From: Neurospora tetrasperma FGSC 2508 | Lineage: Eukaryota; Ascomycota; Sordariomycetes; Sordariales; Sordariaceae | Reading direction: 5' to 3' | DNA length: 64,000 nucleotides | Assembly (NCBI RefSeq): GCF_000213175.1 | Contig: NW_009799179.1 | Location: 7,053,981-7,117,980, forward strand | Part shown: piece by piece, positions 1-11,300 of the stretch | Numbering within the stretch: position 1 is the stretch's first letter | How the letters are laid out: each line of letters begins with the position of its first letter | Notes under the pieces: model-generated | Databases searched by the model: none | Seen by the model: only the letters and a program-made list of their open reading frames with translations | Told to the model about the DNA's origin: nothing | Program-made: the position numbers and the translations under genes

Positions 1-1
1 A

Positions 2-1513
2 AACAAGACGCCCAGTTTTCACACCATTAGTTGCAGAGCAGCTGGCTATATTGGACGCATGTATCTGCGAGGAGAGGGTGTTGAACAGAACTTCAGGCTT
101 GCTGAGTTCTGGTTTAGGCGCGGCAATGAGCAAGCAGACCAACAATCTCGCCATGGACTCGGACTGATGTATCTGAACGGTTACGGCGTGGAACAAAACC
201 TCGATCTGGCGCTCAAGTTCTTCAATGCGGCAGCCGAGACTGTGTATCCACCCTCACATGTGCAGCTCGCTGCGCTGTACCTTGATCAAGGTCAGTCCGA
301 TGAGGATATCTACGCAGCAAACCATCACCTGGACCTGGCGGCGAAGTACTACAATATGGAGGCATATTACTATATTGGAGAGATGACCTATTTCGGTCTT
401 GGCCGCGAGAGACAATGCGAGGTCGCGCTTAATTACTACAAAGCGGTCGCTGAGAAGGTAGAGCCGTTTGTCTCGTCGTGGGCTGAGGCTAATTTGGCCT
501 ACGAAGCGGGTGAGATTGAGTTGGCATTTCTCGAATACCTGCACGCGGCAGAGCAAGGATATGAAACTGCTCAGAACAATGTTGCGTACATACTCGACCC
601 TCAAAAGTCCTATTTGACTATCCCGCAGTGGCTGTTTCCCAAAGCCCAGAAGCTGACACTTCTTCAAAACCCGACACTAGCACTCATCTACTGGACCCGG
701 TCGTCAAGGCAGGGTAATATTGACGCTACTGTCAAGATGGGTGACTATTACCTTGGCGGGATAGGAACAGATGCTGATGTTGATAAGGCCGTTCAGTGTT
801 ATACTGCCGCTTCAGAACATTACCAGAGCGCGCAGGCGTTGTGGAACCTGGGTTGGATGCATGAAAATGGCATTGGCTTAACTCAGGATTATCATCTTGC
901 TAAGCGATATTACGACACTGCTCTGGAAACGAACGATGAGGCGTATCTCCCCGTCTCTCTCAGTTTGTTGAAGCTGCGAGCCAGAAGCGCCTGGAATACT
1001 TTCACCAACGGCCGGATCAACTCTATCCAAGACGAGCCAAGTGAGCATCACCCCCTGACCAAGGACATATCAAAGAAACCCAGCTAACAATCAGCAGCCG
1101 AGAAAAAAGAATGGTCGCTCAGTGAATGGATCAATAATTTCTTACAGGATGAGATGGGCTATTACGGAGATGACATGTATGATGGCTATGAGGATGCGAT
1201 GCCCGGTGCCGATTCCGATTTGGGTGCTTTTGAGGAAGGGGACATCCTGGAGACGTTGGTGATCATGGGTCTCGCCGCCGCCCTTGTCTTCTTGGTACTG
1301 TACCGCCAACAGCGACAACAAGCAGCCCGGCGGCAGCAGGAAGATGAGGCTAGGCGCCAACCGCAAGAACAGCAAGGCCAAGGCGTAGGTAGAGCAGCTG
1401 GCGGAGCGTTTGCTAATGGACAACAGCAACAACAGGCAGGAAATGGGGGTTTCTTCCCCCAACCTGGCGCTCCAGGCTTTGGGCAATGGGCTGTTGGTGG
1501 TGTGGGCCACTGA
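2..1513 (+). CDS. hrd3: Hrd3/Sel1L-like ERAD ubiquitin-ligase adaptor (5' partial)
   Basis: C-terminal part of a Sel1-repeat protein of the Hrd3/SEL1L family, the luminal substrate-recognition partner of the Hrd1 ubiquitin ligase at the ER membrane. Repeated Sel1 motifs are visible (GRMYLRGEGV, LGLMYLNGYGV, MGDYYLGGIGT, LGWMHENGIGL), then an aromatic/acidic stretch (EWSLSEWINNFL) and one C-terminal membrane segment (LVIMGLAAALVFLVLY) followed by a Gln-rich tail ending GGVGH. The reading frame is open to the window edge; a TTGCAG at 31-36 may be an intron acceptor, so the last sure coding exon may start at 37. An intron at 1041-1094 (GTGAGC donor, GCTAAC branch site, TCAG acceptor) joins the Sel1 repeats to the membrane exon in frame; the acceptor could also be the CAG three bases downstream. 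The domain order matches Hrd3. The N-terminal half lies outside the window. Confidence 0.88.
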
Positions 1514-2234
1514 GCAGCTGGTCGGCACGGCTTTGCAAGTCTTTTTTTTTTTTTTCCACTGCATCTTTAGTCTTTACCACAAGTGGTATTCTTTGAGCTA
1601 TTAATGAGCGATGGTGTACTGGGGTATTGAATACATACGCTGTATACTATAACAGACGTTAGAATGGGTATGGTTGAGAGTAGCCATACAAGCACCGTTC
1701 TGGAACTATTCTACATAGTAGAGGCCGATGTTGCTGTTAGTGCGTCACCCACGTGCCCACTAACACGTCTTTCAGGCCAAGCACTTGTATTCAACACAGA
1801 CATTTGCGGGCCAACCAAGCAAACGGATGATGCTGGGAGTCGATCGACAGCAACAGAACCCGGCTCTCTTTCTTGGCCCGAATGGACTTTAATCATGGTT
1901 CAGTTGGGAGGATGCTTGCTTTGAATGATCGTGAGGACCCTCCTCTGCAGACCTCGATGCAGCGGCCCGGTATGGATAACTACTACAGCAGGTACGACTC
2001 GCTAAAATAATCCCCAGTCTCCGTTCTCATTGCGGTAGTTCTTTCATCTCACAATCACATTTCAGTCCATCATTTTTTCATCGGACTAGACCGCAACGTC
2101 ACCTTGCACTTCAAAGAGCGCAACAATGAACCGCACGCAATCAAATACTACTTCTTACCCCACGAAGACCAATTCCTTCACACTCCAACCGGCGCGCAAC
2201 CCCTTATCCACCAACCTGCCTCTTACCTAAGACA
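1514..2234. other. Intergenic region, hrd3 to mei5/sfr1
   Basis: It contains a T-tract at about 1541-1554 just after the hrd3 stop, probably 3' UTR, and a pyrimidine-rich stretch before the next start codon. The short open frames here have no recognisable motifs. I see no RNA gene. Confidence 0.6.
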
Positions 2235-3455
2235 ATGTCATCTCGCACAACACCAGGGCCAGCAGCCAAGCGCCGCCGCGTCGAGCTGGCCAACGCTACA
2301 CTGCGGAGGCCTTTTCGATCTCCCATGATCAATCGCACACCGCCTGGTGGCAAGCCAACAGATTACACGGCGACGAAGCAGGGCAGAACGACAAAATTAC
2401 GAGCGGCGGTGGGTAGTGGTGATGGCGTCGTTGATGCCAGGGCAGAAGGGGAGGAAGAAGACGACGAAGAAACAAGTTTCTCCTCGGTATCGACGCCAGC
2501 AGCGAGGAAAGCATCAAAGAACAGTCTCCACTATAGTGGTGCCAGCGCTGCTGGCCCCAGTACGAGTGCACGACGGAACGCGAAACCACCCATTCTGAAT
2601 TTGAGCAACAAGCAAGAGCAGGGGCAAGAGCCTCGAGCTACCAGATCTGGTATCAATCAGAAGCGAAGCAGGATCGGGTCAGGGACTTCTTTTGTCTCCA
2701 GTGCCACTTCTACGCGTCCTTCCGTTGGTCTACACCATCTCGCAAGGGGGGCAGTTGTTAGTGAAGCTGGTCCAGATGGCAGTGACGACATCTTAGCCGG
2801 ACTGCAAAAGTCTCACAGGGAGACGAAGGTTCATTTGGTCACTATGCAAAATCAGTTGGATCTCATCAGGCAGGCGAAGCGTATCGAGATGGCGTCACGG
2901 AAGGCTGCTGTCGAGGAGAGCAAGGAGCTACGACGGCTGGACGCAACGGTCATTGACGCGGAGTTGAAAGGGCTAGTAAAGAAATGGAAGCTCGCGAGCA
3001 GACAAGCGGCAGAGGAATTGTTTGAGCTTATCAAGGGGAGGGTGGCGGATATGGGCGGGGCCAAGGCGTGGAGGGAGACGAGGAGGAGGCAGAGGGAGGG
3101 GTTTCATTCTGCTTGGGATGATGAGGGGCAGAAAGGGAAGAAACGAAAGGGAGATGGTGATATTGATGAGCGAGATATCGAAAACTCCGATGTCAGCGAC
3201 GATGAGGGTGATGACGACCGGCGATTTTCGCAAGGAGCTGGAAACAATGACGATGGAGACGGAAGTGCGGAAGACAATCGCGAGGACTCGGTAAGGTTAC
3301 TGTGGCAAAGGTGAGTGTCACTGACAGAAAAATGGGGGCTAACTTCACGCACGTGTTGCTGCTAGGGATTTACCATGCTCATGATGCTGCAAAGCCTCAA
3401 CATTGAGCCTGACGTCTTGGGATACGATCCGAACGAAGACAAGTGGCTGGATTAG
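2235..3455 (+). CDS. mei5/sfr1: Sfr1/Mei5-like homologous recombination mediator
   Basis: Predicted 381-residue protein of the Mei5/Sfr1 (Dds20) family, which with Swi5/Sae3 stimulates Rad51/Dmc1 strand exchange in the nucleus. The N-terminus is basic (AAKRRRVE) and carries an RPFRSP motif as in fungal relatives. The middle is disordered and low complexity. The C-terminal half is helical/coiled coil (HLVTMQNQLDLIRQAKRIE), followed by the family block KKWKLASRQAAEELFELIKG and RVADMGG, then an acidic stretch. An intron at 3291-3365 (GTAAGG donor, GGCTAAC branch, CTAG acceptor) leads in phase 0 to the last exon, GFTMLMMLQSLNIEPD...GYDPNEDKWLD, also typical of the family. Reading through the donor gives a shorter tail ending LLWQR, which lacks the conserved end and is unlikely to be the main product. 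Confidence 0.86.
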
Positions 3456-5338
3456 AGGCCTGGAACTCTTTACCAAAGGGAAGAGAAAGAGAAGGAAAGA
3501 AAGAACAAGAAGGAACCCAGGAGCTGCCGTCTGGGCCCCCACAGCTCGGAACGATCACTTGACGGATCAGACCAACGGTTTCTCACCTGCCTCATCTCAG
3601 AAGGCCAAGTCGTCGCGAGGAATTAGTGTTCCAAGACACCGAATGTGTCACGACTCCGAGATTATATCTCTCCATCCGACAATCAGGAGGCCGTAAGTGT
3701 GTCTCTGTACACCAGATATACAGGCCACTTTTCATGCGGGCGAGACCTGATTTATCGAGTAGGTACATGATCTTTGCAAGACATCCGATATCCGCGGCAG
3801 GCAATGCACACAAGGGCAGCGATCTAGGACATGTCTGAACCTTTGTCCCTTCAGCGGTCCTTGTAAGTATCCGTCACAGGCCTAAGCTTGGTGTTTAGTT
3901 GTCACGGGTTCCCAGTTCCAGTATGAGCCCCGACGGCAACCTTACCCGTTTCCCCCGGATTGAATCAAGTTCGGGTTACCAGGCGCTCGCTTCTGTGGTG
4001 TTTCTTTTATTCCAGCCACAGTGACTTGCCACGGCCAGCCTACGATACCCGGGACAGGAAAGGATGGCCTAACCGCTGCCGCCAGACACTACCGGCGAAG
4101 GTAGTGACATGGCCTGTGTAACTCTTCAGGGGTTCCGGCTCGGCAAACAACTGAAACTCAGATAAGGGGGTACGACCTCAGGTCTGATGAAACCTTTCTG
4201 CCGTACAAAGCAACCGCCCGAGCACCACTGCCGTTTCGTAGCCTTTGCTACAATCGAACTGGGATCATGCCCGCTTGCATCTTCGCTACAGTTTGTGGCT
4301 TGCAGACTCGCAGTCGACCTGCCCCGGATCCCCGGGTTGCCACAGTAGCGGCCGATTTGTATGCAAGCAAGTCAAGCAAGCGCGATCTGGGGATGGACCA
4401 CGACCATGCACTGCAACGACAAGAGAAGCCCCTGGTTACAGATCTCATCCTTTCTCTTACATACATGACTGCCCCTTACGGTGACTCCCGACTCTGTCCT
4501 TTATTCCGGCTTACGTACCAACTCTAGTCTACCCAGGGAAGGAATAGATAGAGACAATTTGGTGGACCACTGCCGGACGCCCAGGACACATGGTCGGCCT
4601 CCCTATCGTGAATCATGGAACCTTCCATTCAGACGTGTGCTGTGATTTGCGCTTACCCTGTCGGCGACTGGGACAAGTGCTGTTTCACGACCGAGCACGT
4701 ATCGCAAGATTTTTGGGAGATGGAGTGAAGGAAAGCAGGCAGGTCTCTCTAGATCTGTCTTCTTGGTGGAGTAATCTGCTCTCGGCCCCAAGTCTTGGCA
4801 ATTCTGTGCCGTCTTCCTCTCCCTCCGTCTCTCGCCTAGGTTGTAGTCGCCGCCACTCACAGGAGGCACTACGTGTGTCTGGGTCCTCTACTTCTTCTGT
4901 CTCATCGCTCAGTGCACAAACCCGGCATTACACTCTTCCTTCTCTCCTGTCTTGCAAGACCGCTGCTACTACTACGAGAGATCTCATGCTGCTGGGCGGC
5001 AGGAGGAAGGTTCTAAAGAGTGTTGGTTCCTGATCACTTCCTCTTACCCTGTTCATTCGTTTTCACTTTCTGTCTCTGACTCTTGTTATGATCACTAATT
5101 CCCCTTCTAGCCCCATCATTCATCTTATCATATCCTTCCTCAGACTCCGTCGACATTCTTGACAGCCGAAGCTCATGGTCGGCTTGTTGTATCAGAGTCT
5201 TGATATATCCAATTAATAACTACACGTTGGAATTTCGGACTTGTCTACTTAGGCATTAATGTTGCCTACATACCTCTGTTAGAGTGTTCCTGCTTGTCAC
5301 ACTCGTGTTCACATTCTGCTGGCTTGGAATAGACCATC
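3456..5338. other. Long intergenic region, mei5/sfr1 to rcr-like gene
   Basis: About 1.9 kb without a supportable gene. The largest open frame (4590-5033, plus strand) is Ser-rich with no recognised domain. T/C-rich stretches at 4740-5140 suggest the promoter and 5' leader of the downstream gene. No tRNA or 5S-like sequence was seen. Confidence 0.55.
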
Positions 5339-6325
5339 ATGGCGGCGTCCGAGTCGATAGTCAAACCGACTCTCTTATTATCGAGGATAGTCTCGCGGGA
5401 GATAAGAGAATATAGCAACTGTACTCGAGGGGCAGATGGCTTCATCGACCCAAATAGTTGTTATGTCCCCTTTTGGTACACAAGAGTAAGTTGTGCCTCC
5501 TCGGCCACTCGGCCACTCACTCCTCCAGCATCCATTGCGACAAAGACAGACGATCAGTAACATTCTGCCAGTTCCTTTGCTAATCCTATCATCATTAAAC
5601 ATCAGACGGGCGTCATCGTCAAATGGTCTCTTTTCCTCGGCCTAAGTACCTTCTTCGGGCTCTACCTCATACTAGGCTATCTACATGCCAAAAGGCGGAT
5701 AACGAAGGGTCAACCACCCATGGCGTATCACAGGGTAAGCATCCATTTTGTTATTCTCTTCTCTTCTCGTGTTTCCCACAGATCCTTCCATCGTTCTCCT
5801 TTCTCTACGCCCATCTTATACCCTAACCAGTCCATTCCATTCCGCGTCCCAAGACCACAGAGACTAACACACCCCAAAAAGTGGCTCGTCGCCCGCGACG
5901 ACCCTCGCTACCCTGATCCCCAAACAACCTTCCGGCCTTACGGCAACCCTGCTGTTCTTACCAGACCCGGAAGCCAACAACAACAACAGCCCTACGGAAA
6001 CTACGGAATGTACCCAGTTCCCCCACCAGTCTATGACCCCGACGCTCCTCGTCCCCCGATGTACCCGGGACCTCCACCGACCATGGCCATGGCTATGGCG
6101 CAGCCGCCGGATGGAGCGACGAAGGTGGATCCTATGCAACAGGCGCCAGTGCTACCGCCGGTGTCAACAACAGTGCCACCAACCTCTGGAACTGGCGGCG
6201 ATGGCAACGAGCGATATGAAGCGCCGCCTGGACCACCACCGTCGATACAAGCACAGGCGCAGACACAGGCACCGGCGCCGATAAGGCAGCAGGGAACGGG
6301 TGGAACGAATCCTTTTCGTGATTGA
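5339..6325 (+). CDS. Rcr-like single-pass membrane protein (Congo red resistance family)
   Basis: Three-exon gene for a 239-residue protein resembling the Rcr1/Rcr2 family (chitin synthesis regulation, resistance to Congo red), whose yeast members sit in endomembranes and affect plasma-membrane protein traffic and chitin deposition. Introns at 5486-5605 (GTAAGT...CAG) and 5735-5881 (GTAAGC...AAAAG) both fall in phase 0. Residues about 30-49 end CYVPFWYTR; a single membrane helix follows (VIVKWSLFLGLSTFFGLYLI), then a basic stop-transfer (HAKRRITKG) and the family-like RWLV. The tail is Pro/Gln-rich with PPPVYDPDAP, a PY-like motif that in Rcr proteins recruits Rsp5-type ubiquitin ligases. The ending NPFRD is unremarkable. 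Family assignment rests on layout and motif spacing. Confidence 0.75.
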
Positions 6326-6858
6326 GTGATTGGACAAACTTTTTTTTTTCTTGGGTAGGAAGGCTTCGTCGGTTTGGGGTCCGCTCGTAATTTTGGCATT
6401 CGAATCCGCGGGGATGATTAGATGGTTGGTTGGATTGGCAGGTATAGCATTGTCTACCTTTCATATGTTTAATCTGCATTGATTGTGCCAGAATGAAGGA
6501 ACAACCTTAAGGACCGTGGCGATCACTTGAGCTCAGCCGAGATAGCCAAAGTACTGATAGATGGTATTGATGAAGCTCCAAGTCAACTTACAAATCCAGG
6601 CAATGTCTCCCAATTTCGAGGTGTCATCATGCGTGTCTGAACCTCGTGCCTTCTGAAAATAAAAGGCAAACGCCATAACGCCTCGCTGTTGTTTTGTTCC
6701 CCGTATATCCGTTTCATGGGGACCTTTTTACCATGCCCATCCCTTTGTGTGTACCAGATCCATTTTCAAACGCCAGACAAACCTGAATAAACTGCTCTTG
6801 CGCTGCCCTGCTTTGATCTGATCGCACGTGGAAAGACCAGACTTCTGTACAGTCTAGT
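6326..6858. other. Convergent intergenic region
   Basis: 3' flanks of two converging genes. A T-run at about 6340-6350 lies just after the upstream stop. Nothing else recognisable. Confidence 0.5.
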
Positions 6859-7929
6859 CTAGTCAAGTTCCATAGCATCATCATCAATCTCATCACCAGC
6901 AGCAGCACCACCAGTATCAAACTGCGGCAGTGACCCGGGATGAATAATCTGCACCGTATCCGTCAGTGTGTTGTTGACCTGCTGCTGCCTTTCCTGCTGC
7001 TGAAGCTGTTGACTCTCCATCAGATGCTTCTCACGAATGCGGGCGCGCGCCTCCAAGATGGCTTTGCGAACGCTATCCTGCTCCTCGGGGACCGTAAGGG
7101 ACGCTGGCACGCTGTATAGCACCAGTTGTTTGTTCAGGATATCCGAGTCCACAGACAGTGGCTGGGCACTGAGCACCTGGGCCGGGATGCGGTTCTGTCG
7201 CAGGTGACTCTCGATATCCGGAAGAAAAATCAGCTTGCCGCCGTCTTGTTCGGCCTCGCTCTCAGAGGAGAGCTCATCTTCGATGTTGTAGATGTACACT
7301 TTATGCTTGGTGTTGTCGACTTGCATGAATTCGGTGTCATCTTGACCTACGGCGGCGGCGGTAGGGTATTGGTTGGTCTGGGACGATAAAGATGATGGCG
7401 GCGATGTGGTGGAAGGTGTAGTAGTAGATGGAAATGAAGATGAGAAGGAGTTTTGCGCTTGTGGGTTCCCGACGGAGACGTATAACCTATGGCCGCCGTG
7501 TTCTGTTGTGGGTTGGGCCGTGTTAGTGACTGAGCGGTGGAACGGAAGACATGATGTCACTGATATGATAGGAGATAAGGGAAGAGAGGAGCGGTGGCGG
7601 TGGCGGAACATACCCAGATTCAACAGGCTCATACGCTTGGAGAGGCGCTCGTGTTCAGGCTGTGAATCGGCTTTGCGCTTCCGCGCACATGGTGCTGGTT
7701 GAGGTGCAACATATTGTTGCCGAATGAATTGGCTGGAGCTGATGTTGTTGGTGTTGTTGTCGTTGTTGTGATAGTTGAGTTGTTGCTGTTGTTGCTGTTG
7801 CTGATGCTGGTTCATCATACTGTATCCATATCCAGGCATCTCCATGGTGCTGGCGGTGGTGGGCGTGGTGGGCGTGGTGGGCGCAACCAGGTGTGGTAGT
7901 GGTCCAGATTGGAAATGGGTCAGCATCAT
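6859..7929 (-). CDS. Conserved ascomycete protein of unknown function
   Basis: Predicted 319-residue protein with no family I can name. The first ATG in frame is at 7929; the frame runs upstream only through non-ATG codons. Layout: Thr/Pro- and Gln-rich N-terminus (MMNQHQQQQQQQQ), a basic patch (CARKRKADSQ) followed by ERLSKRMSLLNL, a disordered Ser/Thr linker, and a conserved-looking C-terminal block (KHKVYIYNIEDELSSES, FLPDIESHLRQNRIPAQVL, LVLYSVPASLTVPEEQDSV, RKAILEARARIREKH), then an acidic end (DEIDDDAMELD). An intron at 7503-7613 (GTATGT donor, CACTAAC branch, CAACAG acceptor) is 111 nt and stop-free, so it can be read through; spliced, the sequence reads MSLLNLEHGGHRLYV. It is divergent from the AlaRS gene. 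The basic patch suggests a nuclear protein, which is inference. Confidence 0.78.
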   Translation of the reverse strand: MMLTHFQSGPLPHLVAPTTPTTPTTASTMEMPGYGYSMMNQHQQQQQQQQLNYHNNDNNTNNISSSQFIRQQYVAPQPAPCARKRKADSQPEHERLSKRMSLLNLGMFRHRHRSSLPLSPIISVTSCLPFHRSVTNTAQPTTEHGGHRLYVSVGNPQAQNSFSSSFPSTTTPSTTSPPSSLSSQTNQYPTAAAVGQDDTEFMQVDNTKHKVYIYNIEDELSSESEAEQDGGKLIFLPDIESHLRQNRIPAQVLSAQPLSVDSDILNKQLVLYSVPASLTVPEEQDSVRKAILEARARIREKHLMESQQLQQQERQQQVNNTLTDTVQIIHPGSLPQFDTGGAAAGDEIDDDAMELD

Positions 7930-8001
7930 TTTCTCCCCGCGGCCAATTTTCGCCTTCGAACCTCCTCTTTCTCCGTCTTTTAACCCTCCTCCGGACCGCA
8001 A

Positions 8002-8320
8002 CTGACGTTTAAAACTTCCGTATCTCTCCCCCGCACGACCGGTAGCTCAGATACCTAGCTGCAGGGTATTGGATACCTTAGTGTACAGGCTCCGGGTGAC
8101 CTGGGTGATTTGCTCCAATCACCTTGCGTTGAGCTTCCTGATTGAGAGTGGGTTGGCGAGAGATAGCAGCCGGTCCAGCCCGAGGTAAGCGGTAGGTTCT
8201 AGATTGTCAGATCTGTTGCCGCGATAAAGGTGGTGTTTAATTTAGCTACTAGCGCTGCGACTAGGCTCTTGGGTTTCGCTGGCCGACTTTTGGTGGGAGA
8301 CAGACGAAACTCGGTAAAGA
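8002..8320. promoter_or_regulatory. Divergent promoter region, unknown gene / AlaRS
   Basis: Roughly 320-390 bp separate the two divergent start codons. It contains CAGATACCTAGCTG and related short near-palindromes but no motif I can name. A tRNA A-box-like TAGCTCAGATACC at 8043 has no matching B box. Confidence 0.45.
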
Positions 8321-11300
8321 ATGAAGAGTCTTGTGACAAACAGGTTGGGATTGTCGTTACGCTGGTTCTCTGCGTATGGGCCTGGAACCAGCGGGAGCAG
8401 GAGCTGCAGTGGCACGAGACTGCCCCCAGCCTTTAAGGGCTTGAGTCATTGCTCACGAACCTTCCACAAGTATCGCGGCAGGACTATTACTAGGCCGATC
8501 CCGCCCTCCTCGCTCGAGAATCTTCGAGCAGTCACCACGCCCTGCAAGTCCACGAAGCCGCTCACCACCTGCACCCCGACAACACCGACGGCCACCACGA
8601 CCCGCACACGCACACGCACCACGCTCACTACCGCGAACCCCTCCACTTTCCCGGCCCTTGAGCGCGTTTCGACCGGATCCGCGTTTTCCTCCTCGCGGCT
8701 CTTTTCTTCTTCTTCGTCGTCGTCACTTGTTCAGTCTTCAACTCTGCCCGTCATGGCTTCTGATTCTCAGTGGACTGGTGTCCAGGTCCGCAAGACCTTT
8801 TTGGACTTTTTTGCAGAGCGGGGTCACAATGTCGGTATGCAAACATCCCTCCGCCACATGATTGCTGGCTACCCCTCATCCCCTCCCCTCCGCTGCCCTG
8901 TCCTGTCCGTCGCGGCGGGAGAAAAAAAAAAAGAAAAGAGAAACCTGAGAGGGCATTCCCACATGCTTCACCTGCATGCGCCCGCCGCAACAATGGGCCA
9001 AGACACGCCGCGATGCATTCATTGCCATCCCTATACACTATCATTCAACATGGTACCTTTATTTGCAATGCGCTGACCATTTTCGCCTCCTGTGCGCAGT
9101 CCCCTCGTCGTCGGTCGTCCCTCACAATGACCCCACATTGCTATTCACAAATGCGGGCATGAATCAGTTCAAGCCCATCTTCCTGGGCACCATTGGCAAG
9201 ACGGAGGATATGGCCCAGCTGAAGCGTGCGGTTGACACACAAAAGGTGATATCTCGTCGTCTGCTGCGATATGGTTGTTGACAAGCCTTTACTGACCCTT
9301 TGGAACAGTGCATTCGCGCGGGTGGCAAACACAATGTAAGTCCCGGCTCCCTCCTCCAACGCTTGGCCTACCAAGAGCAATTGCTAATATAACCCTAAAT
9401 AGGATCTCGACGATGTCGGCAAGGACAGCTACCACCACGTACGTACCGATGCGGTCTATATATAGCGAGCTCATGGCACTAACACATGTCGGCAGACTTT
9501 CTTTGAGATGTTGGGCAACTGGTCTTTTGGCGATTACTTCAAGAAGGAGGCCATTGCGTGGTCTTGGGAGCTTCTGACAAAGGTCTATGGGCTGGACCCT
9601 CAGAGACTTTATGTCACATACTTCGAGGGCAGCCCAGACCTTGGTCTCGAGCCGGATCTTGAGGCCAAGAACCTCTGGCTTGAGGTTGGTGTTCCCGAGG
9701 ACCACATTATTCCCGGTAACATGAAGGACAACTTCTGGGAGATGGGTGACCAGGGCCCTTGCGGCCCTTGCAGCGAAATCCACTACGACAAGGTCGGAGG
9801 CGGCCGGAATGCCGCCCACCTCGTCAATATGGACGACCCCTTGGTGGTTGAAGTCTGGAACATTGTCTTCATCCAGTTCGACAGGCAGGCCGACAAGTCT
9901 CTCAAGTCTCTCCCTGCGAAGCACATCGATACCGGTATGGGCTTCGAGAGACTGGTATCTGCCCTCCAGGACAAAACCTCCAACTACGCCACCGATATCT
10001 TCACTCCTCTTTTCACCAAGATCCAGGAAGTTACCGGTGCCAGGGAATACACCGACAAGTATGGCAAGGATGACGTCGATGGTATCGATACCGCTTACCG
10101 TGTTATTGCCGACCATATCCGTCTTCTTTCTTTCGCCATTGCCGACGGCGCTGCTCCCAACAACGTCGGACGCGGCTATGTCGTTCGCCGTGTCCTCCGC
10201 AGAGGTGTCCGCTATGCCAGAAAGTACTTCAACGCTGAGATTGGTACCTTCTTCTCCAAGATCCTCCCCGCCTTGGTGGAGCAGATGGGCGAGCAGTTCC
10301 CTGAGCTCGTGAAGAAGCAGACCGACATCAAGGAGATCCTTGACGAGGAGGAGGTTGCTTTCGCTGTCACCCTTGACCGAGGTGAGAAGCAGTTCGAGAA
10401 GTACGCTGCTCTTGCCATCAAGAGCGGTGAGAAGAAGCTTTCCGGTGCCGATGTCTGGAGACTTTACGACACATTCGGTTTCCCCGAGGATCTTACCAAG
10501 CTTATGGCTGAGGAGCGTGGCCTTACCATTGATGAGGCTGAGGTCAACGAGGCCCGCGAGAAGGCCAGAGAGGCTTCCAAGGCCGTCAAGGAGGCTGTCC
10601 AGGAATTCGCCAAGCTCAACGTTCACCAGATCGCTGAGCTCGAGACTGCTCTTAACATTCCCCGCCCCAACTCAGATGCCAAGTTCCTTAAGGGTGATAC
10701 CAAGGGCAAGGTCCAGCTGATCTTCAACGGCAAGGAGTTCCTTAAGTCCAGCAAAGATCTTCCTGCCAAGACCCCACTTGGTCTCCTTCTCGACAACACC
10801 AACTTCTACGCCGAGTCCGGTGGTCAGGTCGCCGATACCGGCCGCATCATTATTGATGGCGTTGCCGAGTTCAAGGTCCTTGACGTTCAGGAGTATGGTG
10901 GTTACATTGTCCACAACGGTTTCCTTGAGTACGGTGAGCTTACCGAGGGTGATGAGGTCGTTTGTGAATACGACGAGCTTCGCCGTCAGCCTATCCGCAA
11001 CAACCACACTGGTACTCACATCCTGAACCACTCTCTGCGTGAGGTTCTTGGTGACGAGATCAACCAGAAGGGCTCGCTGGTCGACCAGGACAAGCTCCGT
11101 TTCGATTTCAGCCACAAGGCTGCTATTTCTCTGGAGGACATCAAGAAGATTGAGGATCTGTCCAACCACTACATTCGTCAGAACCTCAAGGCCTACTCCA
11201 AGGATGTCGATCTCGACCTTGCTCGCGAGATCGAGGGTGTCCGTGCCGTCTTCGGCGAGACCTACCCCAACCCCGTTCGCGTCGTCTCTATCGGCATGGA

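Noticed and set aside
2329-3352. Frames antisense to the mei5/sfr1 gene
   Set aside because: Charged repetitive sequence mirrored from the sense gene; no motif.
4590-5033. 147-codon plus-strand frame
   Set aside because: Ser-rich, no domain, no splice partner; lies in the T/C-rich leader of the downstream gene.
8040-8075. tRNA-like A box (TAGCTCAGATACC)
   Set aside because: No B box at the right distance and no cloverleaf.
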